From positions 338,939 to 402,938 of the forward strand of contig NZ_KI928919.1 in NCBI RefSeq assembly GCF_000521215.1: 64,000 bases of DNA. Direction: 5' to 3'. The stretch is from Labrenzia sp. DG1229 (lineage in GTDB: Bacteria > Pseudomonadota > Alphaproteobacteria > Rhizobiales > Stappiaceae). This document shows, piece after piece, positions 33,725 to 42,785 of this stretch. A model generated the notes under the pieces. The model did no database searches. It saw only the letters and a list, made by a program, of their open reading frames with translations, and had not been told where the DNA came from. Made by a program: the position numbers and the translations under genes. Numbering within the stretch: position 1 is the first letter of the stretch; each line of letters starts with the position of its first letter.

Positions 33725-36700
33725 TCAGGCGGCTTGTTCGGCGAACCGTTGATCAGATACCAGTTTGTTGACACCTGAAAAGTCGATTTTGCCTGATCCA
33801 AGGACAGGCACATTCTGCACCACCTGGACTTCTGCCGGGATCATCAGATCCTGCGCTCCGCGTTTTTTTGCAGCTTTCAGAAAATCCGATCGCGTTGCAG
33901 TGGGGCACTCGGTGATCAGAACAAGCTTCTCCCCCTTGCGTGGGTCCTTGACTGCGGCGACCGCCGACAGGTGGTCGGGCCAGACCTGTCCAGCGATTGC
34001 CTCGACTGCTGCCAGCGAAACCATCTCGCCGCCAATCTTGGCAAAGCGTTTTGCACGGCCCTTGATCGTGATGTAGCCGTCTTCATCTATTTCAACGATG
34101 TCTCCCGTATCGTGCCAGCCGTCGACCAGCGGATCAACGACGCCCGGATTGTCCGACTTCAGATATCCGACCATGATATTGGGCCCTGCAACAAAAAGCC
34201 GACCACCGGTTTCCACACCCGTCACGGGTTCAAGGCGTGCGGACATGCCCGGCATCAGTTTGCCGACCGTGCCCGGCTTGTTGAACATGGGTGTGTTGAT
34301 GGCGATGACAGGTGCGGTTTCCGTGACTCCATAGCCTTCCAGAACGCGGAGACCGAATTTTTCCATGTAGGTCTGTCGTGTCGAGGGTTTGACAGGTTCA
34401 GCGCCGGCGAAACAATAACGAAGCGACCGGAAATCGTAGGCATGAGCGACCCGGGCATACCCGTTCAGGAATGTGTCGGTGCCAAACAGGATCGTTGCGT
34501 TGGAACTGTAGATCAGCTCCGGAATGATCCGGTAGTGCAAAGGCGACGGATAGAGGAAGGTCGGTACACCTGAAATCAGGGGCAGAATCGTTCCCGCCGT
34601 CAGGCCGAAGGAGTGAAACATCGGCAGGACATTGAAGACCTTGTCGGACGGCGAGAAATCAATCCGGGCAGCAGCCTGAGTGGCATTGGCCAGAATGTTC
34701 CTGTGTGTCAGCACGACGCCTTTCGGCGTTCCTTCCGAACCGGAGGTAAACAGGATAATGGCGGTATCGTTGCCGGTCCGGCTGACGAGGGGACGCCTGC
34801 GCATGCTCAAGCCCCTCAACTTGTCCAAAAGGCTGATTTCCTTGCGCATTTCGTCGAGCCAGATGAACCGGACATAAGGCTCCATGCCTTCGACCAGTGC
34901 CTCAAGCTTGGCCTGGCGAATGAACGTTCGCGACGAGAGTATGGTCTCGACCTTTGCCGTTCGGCAGGCGGACAGCACGTTTTCCAGTCCGGCGGTGAAA
35001 TTGATCATCGCGGGCACCTTGCCTGCTGACATCGTAGCCAGAACGGTGACCGCGGATCCATTGGCATTCGGCAGCATGACCCCGAGGGTTTCCTGATTGG
35101 CTGCCAGAGCAAGGATCTTGCGGCCAAGGACGGAAATGCCTGTCAACAATTTGCCGTAGCTCAGCTGGCCGGACAGGGGATCTTCAAGAGCGAGTTCAGA
35201 ATATCCGCGTTCCTTTGCGGTTTCGAAGACCTGGTCCAGTATGGTCTTGTCGTCGGCACGACTTGTTTCGAACATCAGGTCGGACATGATCTGGTAGAGT
35301 TCGCTTCCTGCCGCGGCACGGCGCTTCCGGCCTTTCAGGTCTTCCGGCAACTCCAGGCGTTTCGGTTCCATGATGGTAACTCTCACTTTCGGAAACAGTC
35401 GTTTGCGGATCTGGTTCGGGTTCAAATAGGAAAAGGGCGTTTTTTCGAGGCCGTCGATGCGGATCGGAACGATCATGGCCCCGGTCTTGTCTGCGACCAT
35501 GGCAGCGCCGTCATAAACTTTCATCAGCGATCCGGTGACGGTGAGCCTGCCCTCTGGAAAGATCACCATCGGTTCACCGGACTTCACCACCTTGATCAGC
35601 GAACGTGTGGCCATGGGTTTGGCCGGATTGATCGGAAGGGCGTTGGCCAGTTTCAGGAAAGGACGAACCCACCAGCGCTGTGCGATTTCGTAGTCGACTG
35701 CAAAGGTCGGGGTCTTGTCAGCCAATGTCAGCGCAAGGCCGGCGTCCAGGAGGGACACATGGTTCAACGCAAGGATCGGGGCCTTACCAGCTTTTTCAAG
35801 GTTCTCAATGCCTTTGATCTCGACCCTGAAAATTGTGCGATAGAGGATCGAAACGGCGTCTCGCAGCGGATTTGTCGGCAGAACTTTCATCATGATAACG
35901 GCTGCCATCGCGTTCAGAATGCCAAGACATGCCATGATTACCGGTATGGACACGCCGAATTTTTGCGCTCCGGCGAGTGCAAGACCTCCAAGGGTCATCA
36001 AGGCTGCCCCAAGGGCGTTCGTTCCTGCAATACGGCGCGCTCGTGTCTCCGGCGTGGCCCAGGTCTGCAGGGCGGTGAAGGTCGGGACGACCAGCAAAGC
36101 GCCTGAGATTGCCAGCCCGGCCATATCGATCGTCAGGCGGAGCACACCGTCGCTCTTGAGGAATGCTGCCAGGTTTACCGGAGATCCGGTTGCCGGGAGG
36201 GCCGAAAGGGTCCAGGCACTGTCGAAACAAAAGACAGCAAGCAAAACCGTTCCAAAAGCCGCCGGCAGCAGCACCACGCGCCCTGCGGACAGCCAGGCGG
36301 CCAGCGCGGAACCTATGCCGATGGAGACGGCAAAGACCGTCAGGAAAAAGGTAACAGCTGTTTCGTTCCCGCCAAGGACATCCTTGACCATCAGCGGCAG
36401 CAGCGCGAGTACCATCGCACCGATCAGCCAGAACCAGGCATTCATCAGGGCAACGCGGAAAAGGCGTTTGTCACTTGCGAGGTTGGCAAGGATGCGCCAA
36501 GTCGACGTCGCAATATTACAGTCGACCTTCAGGTCGGGAGCGACGGCTGGGGCGGCTGGAATCCTGCGGCTCATCGCATAGCAGCTCCAGGCCAGCATGA
36601 GCATGACCGGGGCAAAGGCAGCAGCGGGAGCTCCGGAGCTGAATATCATGCCGGCCGAAATTGTTCCTCCCAGGATCGCCAGAAAGGTTCCGGTTTCGAC

Positions 36701-37144
36701 CCAGGCATTTGCACGTGGCAAATCCGAGTTTGCGAGGTGTTCCGGCAGCAGACCGTACTTGACGGGACTGAATATCGCCGACATCGCACCGAACACAAAA
36801 AGCGCAGCGAAAAGCAACGGTAGGGACGAAAGCAGCATTCCAGCTGCTGCCAGGAGCGCCCCGGCGATTTCAGTACCCTTTGAGAACCTGGCTATTCGAG
36901 ACTTGTCGAATTTGTCTGCAAGTTCACCGCCAATTGCCGACAGGAAAAGGAATGGCGCAATGAAAATGGCGCCGGTCAGGGCAATCAGCGCGCCCGTGTT
37001 GCCAGTTTGAGCACCGGTCGACGTGACCTGAAACAGCACCAGAAAAACCAGTGTGTTTTTCAGAAAATTGTCGTTGAAAGCGGACAGGAACTGGGTCCAG
37101 AACAGCGGTGCGAACCGCTTTGAAGTCATCAATGGCTTGCTCAA
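33725..37144 (-). CDS. aas: Acyl-[ACP]--phospholipid O-acyltransferase (Aas-like MFS/LPLAT/AMP-ligase fusion)
   Basis: This is a 1139-residue three-part fusion. Residues about 1-400 form an MFS-type lysophospholipid flippase (FAPLFWTQFLSAFNDNFLKNTLVFLVLF). About 420-620 form a PlsC-type acyltransferase with NHVSLLDAGLAL (HxxxxD) and FPEGRLTVTGSL. About 640-1130 form an AMP-binding acyl-ACP synthetase with ILFTSGSEGTPKGVVLTHRN and GWHDTGDIVEIDEDGYITIKGR. It re-acylates lysophosphatidylethanolamine on the inner membrane. I favour the TTG start at 37144, giving MSKPLMTSKRF, because GGAGGTGA lies five bases upstream. It is the last gene of the pspA-yiaA-aas run. Confidence 0.9.
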   Translation of the reverse strand: MSKPLMTSKRFAPLFWTQFLSAFNDNFLKNTLVFLVLFQVTSTGAQTGNTGALIALTGAIFIAPFLFLSAIGGELADKFDKSRIARFSKGTEIAGALLAAAGMLLSSLPLLFAALFVFGAMSAIFSPVKYGLLPEHLANSDLPRANAWVETGTFLAILGGTISAGMIFSSGAPAAAFAPVMLMLAWSCYAMSRRIPAAPAVAPDLKVDCNIATSTWRILANLASDKRLFRVALMNAWFWLIGAMVLALLPLMVKDVLGGNETAVTFFLTVFAVSIGIGSALAAWLSAGRVVLLPAAFGTVLLAVFCFDSAWTLSALPATGSPVNLAAFLKSDGVLRLTIDMAGLAISGALLVVPTFTALQTWATPETRARRIAGTNALGAALMTLGGLALAGAQKFGVSIPVIMACLGILNAMAAVIMMKVLPTNPLRDAVSILYRTIFRVEIKGIENLEKAGKAPILALNHVSLLDAGLALTLADKTPTFAVDYEIAQRWWVRPFLKLANALPINPAKPMATRSLIKVVKSGEPMVIFPEGRLTVTGSLMKVYDGAAMVADKTGAMIVPIRIDGLEKTPFSYLNPNQIRKRLFPKVRVTIMEPKRLELPEDLKGRKRRAAAGSELYQIMSDLMFETSRADDKTILDQVFETAKERGYSELALEDPLSGQLSYGKLLTGISVLGRKILALAANQETLGVMLPNANGSAVTVLATMSAGKVPAMINFTAGLENVLSACRTAKVETILSSRTFIRQAKLEALVEGMEPYVRFIWLDEMRKEISLLDKLRGLSMRRRPLVSRTGNDTAIILFTSGSEGTPKGVVLTHRNILANATQAAARIDFSPSDKVFNVLPMFHSFGLTAGTILPLISGVPTFLYPSPLHYRIIPELIYSSNATILFGTDTFLNGYARVAHAYDFRSLRYCFAGAEPVKPSTRQTYMEKFGLRVLEGYGVTETAPVIAINTPMFNKPGTVGKLMPGMSARLEPVTGVETGGRLFVAGPNIMVGYLKSDNPGVVDPLVDGWHDTGDIVEIDEDGYITIKGRAKRFAKIGGEMVSLAAVEAIAGQVWPDHLSAVAAVKDPRKGEKLVLITECPTATRSDFLKAAKKRGAQDLMIPAEVQVVQNVPVLGSGKIDFSGVNKLVSDQRFAEQAA

Positions 37145-37157
37145 GGTCACCTCCATC

Positions 37158-37181
37158 CGGGTGGTTGCTGGCAACCACCCG
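37158..37181. promoter_or_regulatory. Perfect inverted repeat in the aas leader
   Basis: CGGGTGGTTGC and GCAACCACCCG are 11-bp perfect arms with a TG centre, four bases upstream of the aas ribosome binding site. On RNA it would be a strong hairpin next to the Shine-Dalgarno, so it may attenuate aas expression or serve as an operator. Confidence 0.5.
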
Positions 37182-37198
37182 TGGAAAACAGTTGGAAA

Positions 37199-37480
37199 TC
37201 AGGATTGCTCGGGACTGTTGATGTCCAGCAGCAGCTTTTCTGTCTTGGCATCTTCAATGCGGTGGTGAAGTTTCTCGGACTCGTCCCGGTCGCGCAGCGT
37301 CTTGGTGAGCGTGATTGAGGTGTGCACCAGCATGATCGCGGCCATGGTGTAAAAACCCTTTGCTGAAAAACTGGCTTCCAGATTGTAAATCCCGAGGGCC
37401 ATCATCACCGCGGCTACGCCAAAGCTGACCCAGGTGAAGATGATCCAGTTCTGGGAGTGTTTTGCGAGTGCTTCCTGCAT
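37199..37480 (-). CDS. YiaA/YiaB-like two-helix inner-membrane protein
   Basis: This 93-residue protein has two transmembrane helices (NWIIFTWVSFGVAAVMMALGIYNL and KGFYTMAAIMLVHTSITL) followed by KTLRDRDESEKLHHRIEDAKTE. The short-helix pair and KTLRDR turn match the YiaAB domain. The ATG at 37480 has AAAGGA seven bases upstream. It starts 15 bp after the pspA-like gene, so the two are co-transcribed. Confidence 0.75.
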   Translation of the reverse strand: MQEALAKHSQNWIIFTWVSFGVAAVMMALGIYNLEASFSAKGFYTMAAIMLVHTSITLTKTLRDRDESEKLHHRIEDAKTEKLLLDINSPEQS

Positions 37481-37494
37481 GGGATTGTCCTTTC

Positions 37495-38193
37495 TCATTT
37501 TTCAGTTTCAATCAGGAAGGGGAGCTCGGCTTTCAACCGGCCAAGAACATCGTTCGCACGGATGCGGACCGGATCACCGCAATCGGCATTGGCGAGTTTC
37601 TCGATCATGGCTTCGGGCCTGTCTGCGGGCGAGAGCTCCGCAAGGGCCTGGTCTGCCAACTGGTTGCGTTCCTGCTCTTGCAGAATGTCGTCCAGCTGGT
37701 GCTCAGCCTTGACAAGAGCGGATTGGCCCGCAACGGCGCCGAGTGACTGGGCCTTTTGGATCTGCTGGCGGACTTCTGCGGTTCGTTCGCCGCGCTTGAG
37801 GGCGCGAAGCCTGCCTTGAGCCCGGTGCAACTGGTCCGTCAGGGTCAAGAGGTCCTTGTCGAATTTGCGGATGGCGGCCTCAAGGGCGGCCTTTTCATCT
37901 TCCAGTACTGCAATGGCTTCGGCAGCTTCGCGTGCCAGTGTCTCGACACCCTTGAGAAGTGCGTTCCTTGCCCGGTTTTCCAGATCCTCGATGGATACTG
38001 AAATCTGCCTGAGGCGATTGCGATCCTGATGCTGTTCTGCCTTGGCTCTGGCCAAGGCAGTCTGTGCAGCCCTGACGGAAGTTGCAGCGTCACGCACGTT
38101 CCAGCCAAGTGAGGTTATCGATGATTGCTGTCTGCCGGTCTGGGCACTTGTTTCAAACAATGCCTTCAGTTGAGATATGAGCGGTTCGAACAT
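37495..38193 (-). CDS. pspA: PspA/IM30-like coiled-coil membrane-stress protein
   Basis: This is a 232-residue, largely helical protein: MFEPLISQLKALFETSAQT, then long coiled-coil stretches (AAQTALARAKAEQHQDRNRLRQI, LEDEKAALEAAIRKFDKDLLTLTDQLHRAQGRLRALKRGERTAEVRQQIQKA). This matches the PspA/IM30 fold, though it is divergent and lacks a clear amphipathic N-terminal helix. PspA proteins stabilise damaged inner membrane. The ATG at 38193 follows GGAGGAAAG. It is divergent from a TetR gene, with twin operators between them. Confidence 0.75.
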   Translation of the reverse strand: MFEPLISQLKALFETSAQTGRQQSSITSLGWNVRDAATSVRAAQTALARAKAEQHQDRNRLRQISVSIEDLENRARNALLKGVETLAREAAEAIAVLEDEKAALEAAIRKFDKDLLTLTDQLHRAQGRLRALKRGERTAEVRQQIQKAQSLGAVAGQSALVKAEHQLDDILQEQERNQLADQALAELSPADRPEAMIEKLANADCGDPVRIRANDVLGRLKAELPFLIETEK

Positions 38194-38209
38194 CTTTCCT
38201 CCATAAAAA

Positions 38210-38222
38210 TGAACAATGTTCA
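38210..38222. promoter_or_regulatory. TetR operator copy proximal to pspA
   Basis: TGAACA-A-TGTTCA is a 13-bp perfect dyad, 17 bp upstream of the pspA-like start. Its partner lies 57 bp away (centre to centre). The TGAAC/GTTCA style is common for TetR sites controlling their own divergent operon. Confidence 0.7.
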
Positions 38223-38266
38223 CTATTTGACAAAGCCACATCAAATGCGCTAGGTCAAGAAAAAAA

Positions 38267-38279
38267 TGAACTCAGTTCA
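38267..38279. promoter_or_regulatory. TetR operator copy proximal to tetR
   Basis: TGAACT-C-AGTTCA is a 13-bp dyad with one base changed per arm from the first copy, 24 bp upstream of the tetR start. Together the two sites would let one repressor control both divergent transcripts. Confidence 0.7.
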
Positions 38280-38302
38280 CTTTTACGTGCAGGGATTGGT
38301 TA

Positions 38303-38893
38303 ATGTCGGGAATTCAAAGAGCCAAAAGCGAGGAAACCCAGCGCAGGGTCCTTGAAGCTGCGATCAGGGCCGTCGAGGCGGGCGGAATGGAAGCCGTGCA
38401 AATCCGCAGGATTGCCGCGGAAGCAGGATATTCGGTCGGCTCGGTATACAAGCACTACGAAGATCAGGATGCCCTGATCGCGGCTGTTGATACCGTTACG
38501 CTGGAGCGTATCAAAACTGACATGTCAAATGCGATCGAGGGGATCGAGGATCCTCTAAAGCAGCTGAAAACGCTGGCGCGCACTTATCTGGAATTCGCTC
38601 GCCGGCATCGAAACTTGTGGGTAACGCTGTTCACGCATCATTTGCCCGATGGCCGCCCAGTGCCGGATAGCCACATCCAGGGGACGGTCGATCTTCTGAC
38701 TTATGTTGCTGTTCCGCTGAAGAAACTTAATCCCGACCTTACCGAAGACCTGCTGGCCGCGCGTACCCGAACCTGCTTTTCAGCACTCCACGGGCTGGTG
38801 TCCATCAGTCTTGAAGAACGGTTCGTTGGCCTGCCAGGCGACGAGATGGATCGGGAAATGATGTTTCTGGTTGAGAGGCTGGCGGCGAAGTAG
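38303..38893 (+). CDS. TetR-family regulator of the pspA operon
   Basis: This 196-residue protein has an N-terminal TetR HTH (RVLEAAIRAVEAGGMEAVQIRRIAAEAGYSVGSVYKHYEDQDAL) and a helical C-terminal ligand domain (YLEFARRHRNLWVTLFTHHLPDG, ARTRTCFSALHGLVSI). It is divergent from the pspA-yiaA-aas run and separated by the twin operators. The inducer is unknown, but a fatty-acid or membrane-damage signal would fit the target genes. Confidence 0.9.
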   Translation: MSGIQRAKSEETQRRVLEAAIRAVEAGGMEAVQIRRIAAEAGYSVGSVYKHYEDQDALIAAVDTVTLERIKTDMSNAIEGIEDPLKQLKTLARTYLEFARRHRNLWVTLFTHHLPDGRPVPDSHIQGTVDLLTYVAVPLKKLNPDLTEDLLAARTRTCFSALHGLVSISLEERFVGLPGDEMDREMMFLVERLAAK

Positions 38894-38924
38894 CAAGCCC
38901 CGCTCAGGCTGGAGTAATCTTTCC

Positions 38925-40406
38925 TCAGGTTCCGCAAAACGTTTTGTAAGGACCGAATTCCACAGGTGCAGGGCCGGAATATGCGTCCATGCCAGGTTGT
39001 TCGGTGAATGGCGCGGCAAGTACGTCCATTAGTTGCCGTGCAGGTTCATAGTTTCCGGTTTCAGCTGCCTCAAGGGCTTCTTCGACCTTGTGGTTTCGGG
39101 CGATGTAGACCGGGTTGACCCTGTTCATTGCGTCGCGTGTTTTGCCTGACGTCGTATTTTCCCCTTGCAATCGGTCCTTCCAGCGCTTCAGCCAAGCATC
39201 GATGCCTTCCTGCTCTTCAAATTGCGCGCGAAGTGCCTTCTCGTCACCGGTCGCAGCGTCTGCCAGGTTTCGAAACAACTGCGTGTAATCCACATTTTGC
39301 GCCTGCATTTGGCTCAGCAGTTCCTCGGCCAGGGGCGGGTCGTCACTTTGGACCGTCGCAAGGCCGAGTTTTTTGCGCATGCCGGCAAGCCATGCCGTCT
39401 TGTACAGATCCGGGAAACGTCCGAGTTCCTCGGTGACACGCTCCACCGCCTTGTCGATATCATCCGGATCGATCAGAACCAGAATGGCTTCAGCCAGGCG
39501 TGCCAGGTTCCATTGAGCCATTACCGGTTGCCGGCCGAAAGCATAGCGACCGCCATGATCAATTGAGCTGAAAACCGCCGCAGTATCATAAGTGTCGATG
39601 AATGCGCATGGGCCGTAGTCAATCGTCTCTCCGGATATCGTGGTGTTGTCGGTGTTCATGACGCCGTGGATGAAACCAACCAGCACCCAATGCGCGATCA
39701 GCCCCGCTTGCCGTTCCATCACCCGGGAGAAAAGTTTCAGGTAACGATCGTCTTCCTTTTCCAGGTCAGGGTCATGGCGTGCAATTGCGTAATCTGCAAG
39801 TTGTCGAAGCTTGTCGGTTTCGCCACGCGCAGCGAAGAACTGAAACGTACCGACGCGAAGATGACTGCTTGCAATCCGTGTCAGGACGGCGCCCGGCTTG
39901 GGACCTTCCCGGTAGATCGTTTCACCAGTCGTGACAGCGGCAAGGGCACGGGTTGTGGGTATGCCCAGGGCGTGCATGGCTTCACCCAAAATATATTCCC
40001 GCAAGACGGGCCCTATGACTGCCTTGCCGTCTCCGCCGCGGCTGAAGGGTGTCGGGCCGGATCCCTTCAACTGAATGTCGCGACGCTTTCCAGCCAGGTT
40101 GATGACTTCTCCGACGAGGAGAGCGCGGCCATCGCCCAGTTGCGGCGAAAAGCCTCCGAATTGATGCCCCGCGTAAACCTGTGCCAGGGGAGATGCGCCA
40201 TCCGGACACTTCAATCCCGCAAAAATCGCGGCGCCATCCGGCGTTTCAAGCGCCGCACCGTCCAGTCCGAGTTCTTCCGCAAGCGTTCTGTTGAAGAGCA
40301 CGAGCTTGGGCGCTGGAACCTTTGCACCTTCCCACGCAACATAAAAACCTGGAAGGTCACGTGCGTAGGAATTGTCGAACTGGAAGAGTGGTGCGTTGGC
40401 GGTCAT
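38925..40406 (-). CDS. selO: Protein adenylyltransferase SelO
   Basis: This 493-residue pseudokinase-fold protein (UPF0061/YdiU) has YARDLPGFYVAWEGAKVPAP, then QVYAGHQFGGFSPQLGDGRALLVGEV. The ATP-site block is IQLKGSGPTPFSRGGDGKAVIGPVLREYILGEAMHALGIPTTRALA, followed by VGFIHGVMNTDNTTISGETIDYGPCAFID (catalytic HGVMNTDN). SelO AMPylates Ser/Thr/Tyr residues during redox stress. This version ends after FGPYKTFCGT, retaining the conserved C-terminal Cys (CGT). ATG 40406 is preferred (AGGACAG upstream) over GTG 40427. Confidence 0.92.
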   Translation of the reverse strand: MTANAPLFQFDNSYARDLPGFYVAWEGAKVPAPKLVLFNRTLAEELGLDGAALETPDGAAIFAGLKCPDGASPLAQVYAGHQFGGFSPQLGDGRALLVGEVINLAGKRRDIQLKGSGPTPFSRGGDGKAVIGPVLREYILGEAMHALGIPTTRALAAVTTGETIYREGPKPGAVLTRIASSHLRVGTFQFFAARGETDKLRQLADYAIARHDPDLEKEDDRYLKLFSRVMERQAGLIAHWVLVGFIHGVMNTDNTTISGETIDYGPCAFIDTYDTAAVFSSIDHGGRYAFGRQPVMAQWNLARLAEAILVLIDPDDIDKAVERVTEELGRFPDLYKTAWLAGMRKKLGLATVQSDDPPLAEELLSQMQAQNVDYTQLFRNLADAATGDEKALRAQFEEQEGIDAWLKRWKDRLQGENTTSGKTRDAMNRVNPVYIARNHKVEEALEAAETGNYEPARQLMDVLAAPFTEQPGMDAYSGPAPVEFGPYKTFCGT

Positions 40407-40790
40407 GAATTCTGTCCTGATGTTCACCTGAGGTGCTCAGGTCGTTATCTAGCAAAATATATGGAGCTGTGTTCGAATTTTCCCCCCAGTGAACACTTCA
40501 TGTCTCAATGGATAGTTCGTATATCGCCTCGGTATATACCGGGACAGTGACCGTCATCCTTCTTTGTGAACCCTGGATGCAAAGGGATGATGCTGACAGA
40601 AGTCTTTTAATTTACTGAAAAACATAAATATTTTTTAGGAGAGTTGTATAATTTCAGTGTCTCGATTGTATTTTTGCTTACGCCTAACTTTAAATAGCGA
40701 TCAAAATATTGTATAATTCCATTCGCTCAACCCAGGGTATTTTTGAGCGTTGTATTTTTCTGTTTTTTTCTCTTGATTTGGATTCCAGTC
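40407..40790. other. AT-rich spacer upstream of the protease-nuclease cassette
   Basis: This stretch of about 384 bp has no supported gene. It contains a 12-bp perfect palindrome CGGTATATACCG (40530-40541). The 10-bp direct repeat TTGTATAATT occurs at 40644-40653 and 40709-40718, each with a consensus TATAAT -10 hexamer. From about 40600 it is T-rich and unlike neighbouring GC-rich DNA, as often seen beside horizontally acquired cassettes. Confidence 0.6.
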
Positions 40791-42761
40791 ATGAAATCGG
40801 TGTTCCAGTCCCAGCTAGAAGAATTGCAGACAGTCGAGGAACTTCTCGACAACGAGAAGTACATTGTTGCGGAAACGCCGTTCCCGGCGAACGAGGGGCT
40901 GGAAGGTGTCAGCCCGGTTACAGCCGGTTCGGCCTCGCTTGAAGAAGCGGTCGATCGTATCAGGACGGGAAAAGCGGATCTTGGTGCTCCGACCTATACC
41001 GAAGCAATCGTCATGCGCACCGGCTTTCCGTCATTGCTCGTGCAAAACGGCACTTTTGAAGATCCGAAGCTCGATCACTGGAAAAAGGTACTTCTGCCCA
41101 GACGTGACCAGATCAACAAGGCCATTGTCAATGTCGGTCGTGTGGATCTGGTGAATGATCCCAATGCCAAATGGATAGGCACCGGCTGGCGTGTGAATGA
41201 AGACACATTTGTAACCAACAGGCACGTTGCGGAATATTTTTCACGCCGAAGCCGGGGTGGTTGGGACGTTGCGCCTGGTATCAAGGTTTACATGGACCTG
41301 AAGGAAGAACACGAGTCCGACGAGCAACTTGAATTGCTGGTTTCATCGATTTTGCACATTGAACCGACAGGTCTGCCCGATGTCGCGATCATGCGCGTGA
41401 AAAGCGCTGCACTGAGCGGCATGGCGGACCCGATATCCTTGCAACTGGATGGACAAAGGCCCGAAACCATCGGTGTGATTGGATATCCCGCGAAAGCCGT
41501 TCGCGACAATCCCGTGGACGCGATGGATCGCTATTTTGGCGATATCTACAATGTGAAACGATTTGCGCCCGGGCGGATCATGGATGAAGACCATTCGTCT
41601 TCGGTGTTCACCCACAACGCCACCACACTCGGCGGAAACTCCGGTTCGGTCATCATTGATGTCGAGACCGGCTGTGCCGCCGGTCTTCACTTCGCAGGCA
41701 GTGCGCTCACGCAAAACTACGCAGTGAAAATCGGTACGGTTGCCGATGTACTGCGCCGCAAATCAGTCCATTTCACGACCTGTTCCGAGGTGGATGGTTC
41801 CGGCGGAAATTCCGGTTCAGGCAAAGGCGGCGGGTCCAGTTCGGAAGATGCCGGACGTTTTGGAGACCGAGAGGGGTATCAGCCGGACTTTCTTGGACGC
41901 GGTTCATTGCGTGTGCCGCTGCCGGAGCTGAACACCATGCAAATGCGCAAACTCGCGCGTACAGATGCAGGTGAAAGCGAGCTGAAATACAGGCATTTTT
42001 CGGTCGTCATGAATGGAGAGCGACAACTGGCGTTCTATGCCGCTGCAAATATTGATGGAAACGAACTGCGCAGGCCAAGGCGCGTCAAGTCATTCAAACT
42101 CGATCCTCGCCTCGCCGAAGACAAACAGGCGGGAGAAGATCTCTATTTCGACAATGACCTGGACCGCGGTCATCTCATCAGGAGGCTCGATCCCTGTTGG
42201 GGAACAAAATCCCAAGCCGACGAGGCAAACCGGGATTCCATGTTCTTTCCCAACATCGCTCCGCAACACAAGAAGCTTAACCAGAAAATCTGGCTTCGGT
42301 TGGAAGAACATGTTCTTGACCGGGTGGATGAGGTCGATGCGAAGATTTCCGTTTTCGTCGGGTGTTTGTTTGACGATGGCGATCCGGTTCAAAAACCGAG
42401 CGGCGTCAAGGTTCCCATGGGTTTCTGGAAAGTTGTTGCATCGATAGGTCGTTCTCAAAGAGGCCGATCCAGCCGGCGCGTTCTGCAGGCCCAGGCATTT
42501 TTGTTGTTCCAGGGACATCTCGTAAAACCTGGAGACCTGGAGCTCGTCTTCGGACAGGGGTTCGAAGAACACCAGGTCACGATTGAAGAACTTGAACGGT
42601 TAACCGGACTTGATTTCGGTTCCTTGCGAGATGCCGACACATTCGCGGTGACACAGGAAATGCGTGTTGAGCACAAGGAACGTCTGGAAACGACGACCGG
42701 CCTCATCACCGACACCTCGGACCACATCAAACCGCTGGGTTCCGTCGAAGACGTGATCTGA
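40791..42761 (+). CDS. Trypsin-like serine protease fused to DNA/RNA non-specific endonuclease (NUC)
   Basis: This is a 656-residue fusion. Residues about 110-330 form a trypsin-like domain with FVTNRHVAEYF (His145), PTGLPDVAIM (Asp197) and TLGGNSGSVII (Ser284). A Gly/Ser linker (336-352) joins it to a NUC nuclease (about 390-600) with NDLDRGHLIRR (His461 in DRGH), MFFPNIAPQHKKLNQKIW (Asn488, Asn497) and LEEH (Glu505/506), the likely Mg-site residues. Both active sites look intact. The frame extends upstream to TTG 40743, adding a hydrophobic stretch, but that stretch is encoded by T-rich DNA and ATG 40791 seems as likely. The peptidase gene starts 24 bp downstream. Confidence 0.85.
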   Translation: MKSVFQSQLEELQTVEELLDNEKYIVAETPFPANEGLEGVSPVTAGSASLEEAVDRIRTGKADLGAPTYTEAIVMRTGFPSLLVQNGTFEDPKLDHWKKVLLPRRDQINKAIVNVGRVDLVNDPNAKWIGTGWRVNEDTFVTNRHVAEYFSRRSRGGWDVAPGIKVYMDLKEEHESDEQLELLVSSILHIEPTGLPDVAIMRVKSAALSGMADPISLQLDGQRPETIGVIGYPAKAVRDNPVDAMDRYFGDIYNVKRFAPGRIMDEDHSSSVFTHNATTLGGNSGSVIIDVETGCAAGLHFAGSALTQNYAVKIGTVADVLRRKSVHFTTCSEVDGSGGNSGSGKGGGSSSEDAGRFGDREGYQPDFLGRGSLRVPLPELNTMQMRKLARTDAGESELKYRHFSVVMNGERQLAFYAAANIDGNELRRPRRVKSFKLDPRLAEDKQAGEDLYFDNDLDRGHLIRRLDPCWGTKSQADEANRDSMFFPNIAPQHKKLNQKIWLRLEEHVLDRVDEVDAKISVFVGCLFDDGDPVQKPSGVKVPMGFWKVVASIGRSQRGRSSRRVLQAQAFLLFQGHLVKPGDLELVFGQGFEEHQVTIEELERLTGLDFGSLRDADTFAVTQEMRVEHKERLETTTGLITDTSDHIKPLGSVEDVI

Positions 42762-42785
42762 CAGGTTTTCCGGAGGGAAACAAAC

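Noticed and set aside
39666-40550. 294-residue plus-strand frame
   Set aside because: Antisense to selO and extends into the AT-rich spacer; no protein-like motifs.
40743-40790. Hydrophobic N-terminal extension of the protease-nuclease protein from TTG 40743
   Set aside because: T-rich DNA encodes Phe/Leu by default; no clear ribosome site. Not counted as a signal peptide, though it stays possible.
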